From positions 1 through 20,394 of the forward strand of contig JADGDL010000038.1 in the NCBI GenBank assembly GCA_016744875.1: DNA of 20,394 bases, written 5' to 3'. Shown here one piece after another: positions 14,136-20,394 of the stretch. The notes under the pieces were generated by a model. The model was not told the DNA's origin. It saw only the letters and a program-made list of their open reading frames with translations, and ran no database searches. Within the stretch, counting starts at the first letter, position 1; the number at the start of each line of letters is the position of its first letter. This DNA comes from Sulfurovum sp. (GTDB taxonomy: Bacteria > Campylobacterota > Campylobacteria > Campylobacterales > Sulfurovaceae). The translations under genes and the position numbers were made by a program.

Positions 14136-15071
14136 ATGGCAACTTATTTAGATTTTGAGCACAAAATTGAAAAGATACAAGAAGAGATTGTATCGTCACA
14201 TGCCATAGCAAACATGGATGCGGTTCAATCACTTCAAAAAGATTTGGAAAAAGAAGTTAATAAGACTTTTGGTTCATTGAGCGACTTTCAAAAACTTCAG
14301 CTGGCACGTCACCCGGACAGACCATATGCATTGGATTATATTAAACATTTATTGGATGATGCCTATGAGATCCATGGAGACCGTGCGTTTAGAGATGACC
14401 CTGCTATTTTATGTTACATTGGTTGGATAGATGGTCAAAAGACCATGCTTATTGGTGAACAAAAAGGGCGTGGTGTTAAGAACAAGATCAAAAGAAACTT
14501 CGGTATGCCAAATCCTGAAGGATATAGAAAAGCATTACGTGCAGTAAGAATGGCAGAAAAATTTGACATTCCTGTCTTGATGCTTATAGACACTCCGGGT
14601 GCATACCCTGGTCTTGGTGCAGAAGAGAGAGGTCAGAGTGAAGCTATTGCCAAAAATCTTTTTGAATTTGCAGCAATTAAGGTACCGCTTGTCTCAATCG
14701 TTATAGGTGAAGGTGGCTCTGGTGGAGCATTGGCTATTGGTGTGGCTGATAAACTTGCTATGATGCGTTACTCTGTGTTTGCAGTGATCTCACCAGAAGG
14801 GTGTTCTGCGATCTTATGGAACGATCCAACAAAAGTGGAAGCAGCGACGAAAGCACTTAAGATCACGCCAGATGATCTGCTTGCACATGGGCTAGTTGAC
14901 GATGTACTTGATGAACCGCTTATCGGTGCACACCGCGATAAAAAGACAGCAGGTGATGTTGTGAAAAAGTATTTTTTAGATAGCGTAAGAGCACTGAGAG
15001 AGCTTTCTGAAGATGAACTGCTTGATCAACGTTACAAACGATTGACCGCTGTTGGTGCTTATTCAGAATAG
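14136..15071 (+). CDS. accA: Acetyl-CoA carboxylase carboxyltransferase subunit alpha
   Basis: AccA is the alpha subunit of the carboxyltransferase that makes malonyl-CoA from acetyl-CoA and carboxybiotin; it works with AccD, which is not in the window. The 311-residue protein has the N-terminal helical part with FQKLQLARHPDRPYALDYI (51-69). The crotonase-fold motifs are DTPGAYPGLGAEERGQ (152-167), GEGGSGGALAIG (191-202) and SPEGCSAILW (219-228). It starts 10 nt after fabF, with AAGGAG spanning the fabF stop. It supplies the substrate for the enzymes encoded just upstream. Confidence 0.97.
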   Translation: MATYLDFEHKIEKIQEEIVSSHAIANMDAVQSLQKDLEKEVNKTFGSLSDFQKLQLARHPDRPYALDYIKHLLDDAYEIHGDRAFRDDPAILCYIGWIDGQKTMLIGEQKGRGVKNKIKRNFGMPNPEGYRKALRAVRMAEKFDIPVLMLIDTPGAYPGLGAEERGQSEAIAKNLFEFAAIKVPLVSIVIGEGGSGGALAIGVADKLAMMRYSVFAVISPEGCSAILWNDPTKVEAATKALKITPDDLLAHGLVDDVLDEPLIGAHRDKKTAGDVVKKYFLDSVRALRELSEDELLDQRYKRLTAVGAYSE

Positions 15072-15103
15072 TTTACTGATAACATCATCCATATCAATAC
15101 AAT

Positions 15104-15164
15104 AGACTCCTATTTATTTAGTAACATAGCAATATATTGATTCTAATCGTTTAAAAGGGAGTCT
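15104..15164 (+). promoter_or_regulatory. Possible RBS-masking stem in the yqaA-like leader
   Basis: AGACTCC (15104-15110) is perfectly complementary to GGAGTCT (15158-15164). The latter contains the only Shine-Dalgarno-like stretch (AGGGAG, 15156-15161) before the ATG at 15173. Pairing would hide the ribosome-binding site under a 47-nt loop. Whether both halves lie in one transcript depends on an unmapped start site or on readthrough from accA. Confidence 0.35.
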
Positions 15165-15172
15165 CTTTACAA

Positions 15173-15748
15173 ATGAAAATTTTTTCTACATTATATGCAA
15201 AGGCAATGACTTGGGCAAGGCATCCTAAAGCGCCATGGTTTTTGGGAGGGTTAAGTTTTGCCGAGTCCTCCTTTTTCCCTGTACCTCCAGATGTGATGTT
15301 AGCTCCAATGAGTCTAGCTAAACCAAATAAAGCATGGTACTATGCTTTTATTACAACCGTGACATCTGTTTTGGGTGGTATACTGGGGTATTTTATTGGT
15401 ATGTACGCATTTGATCTTATAGAGCCTATATTAAATGATCATGGGTATTATGACCGCTATGAATTGGCAAAAAATTGGTTTGAAACGTGGGGTTTTTGGG
15501 CTATTTTTATCGCAGGTTTTTCACCTATTCCTTATAAGGTTTTCACCATAGCTTCAGGTGTTGTTGGTATGGCTTTTCTGCCATTCGTACTTGCTTCATT
15601 GGTTGGTCGTGGGTTACGATTTTTTATGGTAGCGGGTCTTATGGCATGGGGTGGTAAGCCCATGGAGCAGAAACTTCACAAATACATGGACATTATTGGC
15701 TGGATCATGGTAGGTCTGGTTACTGTTATCTGGCTAATTTATCGATAA
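15173..15748 (+). CDS. YqaA-family inner-membrane protein (DedA/VTT-like)
   Basis: This 191-residue membrane protein is of the COG1238/YqaA group, distantly related to DedA/SNARE-associated (VTT) proteins. Characteristic parts are FAESSFFPVPPDVMLAPM (about 29-46), a Gly-rich helix LGGILGYFIG (67-76), FSPIPYKVFTIASG (116-129) and GRGLRFF (145-151). A last hydrophobic helix (about 173-190) ends the protein. The re-entrant Pro motifs and the central Arg are typical. DedA relatives act in lipid flipping and envelope homeostasis; the role of YqaA itself is not settled. The 101-nt gap after accA and the leader stem suggest separate control. It converges on dbpA. Confidence 0.8.
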   Translation: MKIFSTLYAKAMTWARHPKAPWFLGGLSFAESSFFPVPPDVMLAPMSLAKPNKAWYYAFITTVTSVLGGILGYFIGMYAFDLIEPILNDHGYYDRYELAKNWFETWGFWAIFIAGFSPIPYKVFTIASGVVGMAFLPFVLASLVGRGLRFFMVAGLMAWGGKPMEQKLHKYMDIIGWIMVGLVTVIWLIYR

Positions 15749-15773
15749 ATCTTCTAAATGGTCTTAGAAGATT
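15748..15773. terminator. Bidirectional hairpin between the yqaA-like gene and dbpA
   Basis: AATCTTCTAA (15748-15757) and TTAGAAGATT (15764-15773) form a perfect 10-bp stem with a 6-nt loop. It begins on the last base of the yqaA-like stop codon and ends within the dbpA stop codon. The flanks have no long T runs, so termination strength is uncertain. Confidence 0.55.
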
Positions 15774-17133
15774 AATCTAAGATCCAAGCAATATACTTTT
15801 TCTTTTTAATTTTTACTTTCTTTAAAGATGTAAATACTTTATCTATGACAGTATGATGCAGAGCAATATAAGACTTTGTGTCAGTAATGTTTATTTTCCC
15901 TATCATCTTGTTATCTATACCTATTTCTTTACAGAATGTACCTAGTATATCTCCTGCACGGAGTTTTGTTTTTTTACCGCCATTGAGACAAAGTGTATCA
16001 TAATCAGAGAGCATTTTGAACTTTGCATCTACACGTAGATCTTTCATCTCACCTTTTTTAGCCTGGGCCGTCACGTAAGCACACTTCTCAGAGTCTTTTG
16101 GAGAAAAGAGAGACAATGCTATGCCTTTCGCATCGGCACGTCCTGTACGTCCTATCCGGTGTGTATAGAGCTCTTTGTCAAAAGGAAGGTCATAGTTGAT
16201 CACAAGTTCTATATCTTTTATATCTAAACCTCTTGAAGCTACATCTGTAGCGACTAATATACGTTTAGATCCATTGGAAAATGCAATGACTGATTCATTA
16301 CGGTCACGTTGGTCCAGGTCACCATGTATATCTATAGCAGAGTGACCCCGTTTAACTAGGGTGTCTGTCAACGACATAACCTCTGCCTTTGTATTGCAAA
16401 AAATGAGGAGTGATTCTGGTTTGTAAGACTGTATGAGAGCAGTCAATGTTTTGAATTTATCAGAAGTTTCATAGACAATTTCATCTATTTTAGTGATCTC
16501 CTGTATGGTATCTACTTTAATAGTAAGTGGTTGATTGAGTAGTGCCTTAGCCAACTTTTCTATTTTCTCTGGAAATGTTGCAGAAAAAAGAAGTGTCTGT
16601 TTGGACCGTGGCATGTTGGAGCCTATCTTGACTATCTCATCATAAAATCCCATATCCAGCATACGATCTGCTTCATCAAGTACCAGTGTCTTGATCGTGT
16701 CCAGGACCAATGTCTCTTTTGAAAGATGATCTTGTATACGCCCTGGTGTACCGATGAGAATATGTGCACCTTTAGCGAGAGATTCTGCCTGTGTACGAAG
16801 GGGTACCCCTCCATACAGTGTGAGTATCTTCAGGTTTGCTTTATAGGCAGCAACTTTACGCAACTCAACTGCTATTTGGTCTGCCAATTCACGGGTAGGG
16901 GTGATGATAATGGTCTGTGGTCTATTTTGACCCATGTCAGTTTGCATTATACAAGGAAGTCCAAAAGCCAATGTCTTTCCAGAACCTGTTTTGGATTGTG
17001 CCAAAATATCTGTGTTTTCCAAGATAGGTGTAATGGCTTTTTCCTGTATCTCGGACATATTGGTAAAACCAAGGGAATCTATGATCTCTAAAAGCGGTTC
17101 AGGTATCTCTTTTATGGTGTTAAATGCTGCCAT
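15772..17133 (-). CDS. dbpA: ATP-dependent RNA helicase DbpA
   Basis: DbpA is a DEAD-box helicase that acts on 23S rRNA in large-subunit assembly. The 453-residue length fits DbpA. Motifs in order are the Q-motif region GFTNMSEIQ (22-30), SKTGSGKT (47-54), PTRELA (79-84), GTPGR (128-132), DEAD (153-156), SAT (184-186), ATDVASRGLDI (295-305) and HRIGRTGR (325-332). The C-terminal 90 residues match the DbpA RNA-binding domain pattern: LCLNGGKKTKLRAGDILGTF...GIDNKMIGKINI...KKKKYIAWIL. They should recognise 23S rRNA hairpin 92. The ATG overlaps the upstream stop as TAATG, indicating translational coupling to the exported protein gene before it. Confidence 0.92.
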   Translation of the reverse strand: MAAFNTIKEIPEPLLEIIDSLGFTNMSEIQEKAITPILENTDILAQSKTGSGKTLAFGLPCIMQTDMGQNRPQTIIITPTRELADQIAVELRKVAAYKANLKILTLYGGVPLRTQAESLAKGAHILIGTPGRIQDHLSKETLVLDTIKTLVLDEADRMLDMGFYDEIVKIGSNMPRSKQTLLFSATFPEKIEKLAKALLNQPLTIKVDTIQEITKIDEIVYETSDKFKTLTALIQSYKPESLLIFCNTKAEVMSLTDTLVKRGHSAIDIHGDLDQRDRNESVIAFSNGSKRILVATDVASRGLDIKDIELVINYDLPFDKELYTHRIGRTGRADAKGIALSLFSPKDSEKCAYVTAQAKKGEMKDLRVDAKFKMLSDYDTLCLNGGKKTKLRAGDILGTFCKEIGIDNKMIGKINITDTKSYIALHHTVIDKVFTSLKKVKIKKKKYIAWILD

Positions 17134-17873
17134 TATTTTACTTGAAAGCTTGCATCCTGGATGATCACTTTATAAAAATAACCATATCCAAAATCTTTAT
17201 TCACCACGACCTTACCTTTTGCGATTACTTTATCTTCGGCTTTAATATTGGTATTTGCAGCCGTGAAAATAAGGTCATCCGTCAACATCTTCGTATTACC
17301 TGTACCATCACTAAGATGTACCCAATCAAGTTTCATGATCTCGTGAGAGACTTTAGAAATAGAACCTTCAATGCTAATCGTCTGACCTTCTAAATGGCTT
17401 CTCCACATATGGATCTCTTCTATGGAATATGTGTCTTTTTTCACAAAAGGTGCAGTTGGTTTATTTTCTTGCTTTGGATCTAGATCAAGCATCTCTTTCA
17501 TGCTTTTTGGTTTTTGCACTTTTTGAGGAAGATAAACATCTGAAGCAAAGAATATCTCCTTAAATGTTTTATCTAAAGATTTACTCTTAAAGTCGCGCAT
17601 CATAGTTTTTTTATCATATCCTATCCTGTCACCTACTGATACGGGAGCACTGGAAATGGCTACCCAAAGTTCTTTACCCTCTTCATCAATTTTAAGATAT
17701 TTGTATCCCATGGCACCTTTGATCTCAAGTATTGTGCCGTAGTGTATGTCTTGAGGTTTTTGTGCTATTTCTTGATGCTCGCCTTCTGCATGGTTATGAC
17801 CCTCATGTCCGGGCTCTACAGCATGTATAAAGGTACTAAGTAGTGTAATAAGTGTAAGTTTAAGTAGAATCAT
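17133..17873 (-). CDS. Exported His-rich protein with OB-fold-like domains (NrfJ-like)
   Basis: This 246-residue protein has a signal peptide (MILLKLTLITLLSTFIHA) and should be periplasmic. The mature N terminus is a possible metal-binding tail, EPGHEGHNHAEGEH, with four His. A first small beta domain (about 45-85: GTILEIKGAMGYKYLKIDEEGKELWVAI) resembles NrfJ-related proteins. A second (about 150-245: HLEGQTISIEGSISKVS...VHLSDGTG) has the look of an OB fold. No catalytic motif is evident, and the function is unknown. A TATAAT (17903-17908) lies 30 nt upstream of the start and AGGA precedes the ATG. Its stop overlaps the dbpA start, an unexpected partnership for a secreted protein. Confidence 0.65.
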   Translation of the reverse strand: MILLKLTLITLLSTFIHAVEPGHEGHNHAEGEHQEIAQKPQDIHYGTILEIKGAMGYKYLKIDEEGKELWVAISSAPVSVGDRIGYDKKTMMRDFKSKSLDKTFKEIFFASDVYLPQKVQKPKSMKEMLDLDPKQENKPTAPFVKKDTYSIEEIHMWRSHLEGQTISIEGSISKVSHEIMKLDWVHLSDGTGNTKMLTDDLIFTAANTNIKAEDKVIAKGKVVVNKDFGYGYFYKVIIQDASFQVK

Positions 17874-17902
17874 TGTTTATCCTAAGAATATAAAGTAAGG
17901 AT

Positions 17903-17908
17903 ATTATA
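17903..17908 (-). promoter_or_regulatory. -10 element upstream of the His-rich protein-dbpA pair
   Basis: A perfect TATAAT on the minus strand lies 30 nt before the ATG at 17873, just downstream of a hairpin that closes the YdcH-like gene. No good -35 is seen. Confidence 0.5.
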
Positions 17909-17924
17909 GGCAAAGAAGATTAAT

Positions 17925-17947
17925 CAAACCCCCGTAATAAGGGTTTG
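17925..17947 (-). terminator. Hairpin after the YdcH-like gene
   Basis: Read on the minus strand, CAAACCC and GGGTTTG form a 7-bp stem around a 9-nt loop, 6 nt after the stop codon at 17954. A T-rich but interrupted tail (ATTAATCTTCTTTG) follows. It is a modest terminator. Confidence 0.5.
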
Positions 17948-17953
17948 TGAAGA

Positions 17954-18178
17954 TTATGCTTTAGATTTTTTATGATCCATGACCATTTTATATGCTTCAT
18001 CTTTTAAAAGAAGCTTCTCTTTTTTAAGTATTTCAAGTTCTACAGCTGTTAAAATAACACGACCTGCTTCTGCATCTTCAACTTGTTGATCAAGTGCATT
18101 ATGTTTATCAAAAATTTTAGCAAAATGTGCATTATTTAATTTTAACTCATGAATCTCTTCTTTGTATTCGTGTAACAT
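17954..18178 (-). CDS. YdcH/DUF465-family small coiled-coil protein
   Basis: This 74-residue, highly charged, helical protein shows the DUF465 (YdcH) pattern: HEYKEEIHELKLNNAHFAKIFDKHNALDQQV, then an acidic turn (EDAEAGR), then ELEILKKEKLLLKDEAYKMV. The two helices probably form an antiparallel coiled coil. The family is widespread in proteobacteria and has no established function. It starts at an ATG with AGGAAT about 6 nt upstream and has its own TATAAT (18205-18210). Confidence 0.78.
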   Translation of the reverse strand: MLHEYKEEIHELKLNNAHFAKIFDKHNALDQQVEDAEAGRVILTAVELEILKKEKLLLKDEAYKMVMDHKKSKA

Positions 18179-18204
18179 TGTTATTCCTAGTGTTTAGATT
18201 TCGT

Positions 18205-18210
18205 ATTATA
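18205..18210 (-). promoter_or_regulatory. -10 element of the YdcH-like gene
   Basis: A perfect TATAAT on the minus strand, 27 nt upstream of the ATG, lies in the 68-nt gap after argJ. The -35 region is not recognisable. Confidence 0.5.
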
Positions 18211-18246
18211 ACACTTTAATGATTTTAAAAGATTGAAGCGTGTCGA

Positions 18247-19458
18247 TCAAGTTCTATATTCTGCGTTGATCTTTACATATTCATAACTTAGATCACAGCC
18301 ATAAGACGTATATGTCGCATCACCTAAGCCGATGTCACAGGTCACTTTAAAACTCTCTTGTTTCATGATTGTATAGGCTTTATTTTCACGTTCAATATCC
18401 AGCTCTCTAAATGCACTGGAGTAGATGAGAAGATCATCGTAATGGATCGTAAGTTTTTCATCGTCACATGCAATGCCTGATGCTCCAATGGTTGAAGCGA
18501 TACGCCCCCAGTTCGGGTCTTCGCCAAAAAGTGCAGTTTTCACCAAAAGAGAGTTACTTAAAGCCATAGAAGCTTTTTTAGCTTCTTCTTCAGAGGCAGC
18601 ACCTTTAACTTCAAATGCCACAAGTTTATTTGCGCCTTCTCCATCTTTAAGTATAAGCATGGCAAGTTCAAACATGATCTTGTTCAACGTTTCTTCAAAT
18701 GCCTCTTTATGATAAGCTGCTGATGTTTTGTTTGAAAGTAACATCACTGTATCGTTCGTCGAAGTATCACCATCTACAGAAATACGGTTAAATGATTGTT
18801 CTGTAGAGGCTGTGAGTAATGACTCCATATCCGTTTTTGGAATATCTGCATCCGTAATGACAAAACATAGCATGGTTGCCATAGCAGGGTTTATCATACC
18901 TGCACCTTTACAGATGGCAGCGATGTTAAAAGAGGTCCCATCTTCAAGTTCAACTTTGTATGCCAACTCTTTTTTGAAAGAGTCTGTGGTCATAATGGCA
19001 CGTGCCGTCAGGTGAGAGTTTTGAGTGTTAAAGTCTAAAGTATCAAAAGCCGAGCTTATCTTGTTTAGTGGAAGACGGTAACCTATAACACCTGTAGAAC
19101 TCATCACAGGGTTCAGCACTTTTTGTTTAGTGTGTAGGGATGACATAATGGCATTGATATCTTCTATCCCCTTTTCACCAGTCATAGCATTGGCATTTTT
19201 AGCATTGATCAGTATAAAGTCTGTTTGAAAGTCTTTAGGGTACTTTTGAAAATGTTTGATGGGTGCCGCTTGAAAGGTATTTGAAGTAAATACCGCTGAA
19301 ATATCACAGGGTACTTCAGAACGTATAAATGCAACATCCCCATCTACATCTGATACACCGGAATTTGCAGGATTTGTACGCATACCAACGTTGGTAGCAC
19401 CACAGTAAAAGCCTTGAACATTTTCAAGACCGTTTTCCTGTGCTATCACTTTATACAT
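18247..19458 (-). CDS. argJ: Bifunctional ornithine acetyltransferase / N-acetylglutamate synthase ArgJ
   Basis: ArgJ moves the acetyl group from N-acetylornithine to glutamate in the cyclic arginine pathway; some members also use acetyl-CoA. The 403-residue precursor is expected to cut itself at Ala-Thr in KGAGMINPAMATMLCF. The nucleophile T195 then becomes the N terminus of the beta chain. Other family motifs are TSNTFQAAP (58-66), INAKNANA (84-91) and SSTGVIG (120-126), with the C-terminal GDATYTSYGCDLSYEYVKINAEYRT. The start overlaps the end of the upstream channel gene by 8 nt, so the two are cotranscribed. No other arg gene is in the window. Confidence 0.97.
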   Translation of the reverse strand: MYKVIAQENGLENVQGFYCGATNVGMRTNPANSGVSDVDGDVAFIRSEVPCDISAVFTSNTFQAAPIKHFQKYPKDFQTDFILINAKNANAMTGEKGIEDINAIMSSLHTKQKVLNPVMSSTGVIGYRLPLNKISSAFDTLDFNTQNSHLTARAIMTTDSFKKELAYKVELEDGTSFNIAAICKGAGMINPAMATMLCFVITDADIPKTDMESLLTASTEQSFNRISVDGDTSTNDTVMLLSNKTSAAYHKEAFEETLNKIMFELAMLILKDGEGANKLVAFEVKGAASEEEAKKASMALSNSLLVKTALFGEDPNWGRIASTIGASGIACDDEKLTIHYDDLLIYSSAFRELDIERENKAYTIMKQESFKVTCDIGLGDATYTSYGCDLSYEYVKINAEYRT

Positions 19459-20394
19459 ATTTTAACTCTTCGGGTTTCTCTTTTTTACGTATGATCTTTT
19501 TTGCCTTGCGTATACCGTCTCCTGTACCAATGAGCAGTAGTTTAGACTCAGGCATGATGATGGTATCACCTTTAGGCATAGGAATGAACTTGTCATCTTT
19601 TTGGCGTATACCAATGATGGTTACGTTGGCTACATCTCTAAATCTTGCGACTTTTATCTTTTTCAGTACCAGCCAAGAGGTTTTAGAAACTTTTGCTTCC
19701 TCCATGTCCAGTGGGGTATCTTTTTTATAGAGGAACTCCTGAAGAAGGTTTTCCATATCCGGACGTGCCGCCATAGCGTTGATACGTTCTGCCATGAGTT
19801 TTGTAGGCGTGACCACTTTATTTGCCCCGAGTTTAAGAAGTTTTTGATCATCTTCGTTGCTTTTTGCATTGGCAATAATGAGAAACTTTCTAATACGGTG
19901 TATCTCTGTTTCATAAAGGCGCGCTGAAGCGATGGTCGCGATGTTATCTGCTACATTATCTGCTAAAGTAATAACCCCTTTTGCTGATGAGAGGTGTGAC
20001 TTTAAAATACCTTCCTCAGTATGCGGTTCAGCGGAAACATAATACGGATATTGATACTTTTTTGCGATCTCTTCCATATCTTCTCTAGGGTCAACAACCA
20101 CAAAAGGGATGTGGTTCGCACGGAGTTGTTTGGTGACTTGAATGGTAAATTCGTTATGGTAACAAACAACAAAATGGTGTTTAAGTCTAGCAATTTCGTA
20201 AAGCATCTTACGCTCCTTGACAGTTTTTTGAAACTCACCTTTTTTGACTACTTCAGCGATAATACCTATGGCGATAGAAAAGACAACAAAACCAAAAATG
20301 ATCAACGTGATCGTAAAGATACGTCCTGCATCTGAGATAGGTTGTATCTCACCAAATCCTACAGTGGTAAAAGTGATACCGGTTTGATAAATAG
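19451..20394 (-). CDS. Potassium channel with C-terminal RCK domains (5' end outside the window)
   Basis: The open frame continues to the right edge, so the true start is not visible; 313 residues are seen. The first visible residues hold a K+ selectivity filter, TVGFGE (codons 20348-20365), and the pore-lining helix ISDAGRIFTITLIIFGFVVFSIAIGII. Then comes an RCK/TrkA-N domain (HHFVVCYHNEFTIQVTKQLRA ... NVADNIATIASAR ... GANKVVTPTKLMAERI). A TrkA-C domain ends with IIMPESKLLLIGTGDGIRKAKKII. This is the two-transmembrane MthK-like arrangement with ligand-gating RCK domains in the cytoplasm. The GxGxxG nucleotide motif is replaced by CYHNEF, as in channels whose RCK domain binds other ligands. 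argJ overlaps its end. Confidence 0.9.
   Translation of the reverse strand, partial: IYQTGITFTTVGFGEIQPISDAGRIFTITLIIFGFVVFSIAIGIIAEVVKKGEFQKTVKERKMLYEIARLKHHFVVCYHNEFTIQVTKQLRANHIPFVVVDPREDMEEIAKKYQYPYYVSAEPHTEEGILKSHLSSAKGVITLADNVADNIATIASARLYETEIHRIRKFLIIANAKSNEDDQKLLKLGANKVVTPTKLMAERINAMAARPDMENLLQEFLYKKDTPLDMEEAKVSKTSWLVLKKIKVARFRDVANVTIIGIRQKDDKFIPMPKGDTIIMPESKLLLIGTGDGIRKAKKIIRKKEKPEELKYV

Noticed and set aside
16726..17164. Plus-strand frames opposite dbpA
   Set aside because: They are antisense shadows of the conserved helicase motifs, without a ribosome-binding site or recognisable domain.

Overview
The window looks like a chromosomal segment from a Campylobacterota (epsilonproteobacterial) genome of the Sulfurovum/Sulfurimonas type. 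This rests on the AT-rich base composition, many promoters with a good -10 but no clear -35, the protein families present, and the gene order murD-mraY / gpmI / fabG ... acpP-fabF-accA, which as I recall is also seen in Campylobacter jejuni. The lineage is inferred from family resemblance and gene order, not from a database search. Both ends cut through genes: rimO on the left and a K+ channel on the right.

Left part (1-6338). The 5' end of rimO (-) is followed by a major porin gene (-) with a strong TTGACA-18-TATACT promoter and a terminator. Next come a non-coding stretch, tRNA-Phe(GAA) (-), and the peptidoglycan pair murD and mraY (-, directly abutting). Divergent from mraY is gpmI (+), which converges on a small TerB-like gene (-).

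Middle (6407-15071). This is a fatty-acid synthesis cluster: fabG, then acpP-fabF-accA, all +. It is split by a 5.2 kb accessory module. The module holds a small membrane protein of the Sm_multidrug_ex type (-), an OmpR-type response regulator overlapping a histidine kinase with almost no periplasmic domain, a TonB protein, and a TonB-dependent receptor. The receptor carries the CxxxM and HxM motifs of the OprC/NosA copper receptor family and ends in a strong terminator. The most interesting signal lies here. The same tandem repeat, TTAACAC-N4-TTAACAC (11-bp period), sits upstream of both tonB and the receptor gene, each time 8 nt before a -10-like hexamer. This suggests that the neighbouring two-component system directly controls a small copper-uptake regulon. 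The tonB leader also contains a nested RNA fold with a mutually exclusive alternative pairing. Two divergent gene pairs (terB/fabG and the membrane protein/response regulator) share a 10-6-10 palindrome whose two arms carry outward-facing -10 elements.

Right part (15072-20394). A YqaA-type membrane protein (+) has a possible RBS-masking leader and converges through a hairpin on dbpA (-). The dbpA start overlaps the stop of a His-rich exported OB-fold-like protein. A YdcH/DUF465 gene, argJ, and a partial K+ channel with RCK domains follow, all on the minus strand; argJ overlaps the channel gene by 8 nt.

No rRNA, CRISPR array, complete insertion sequence or prophage is visible.
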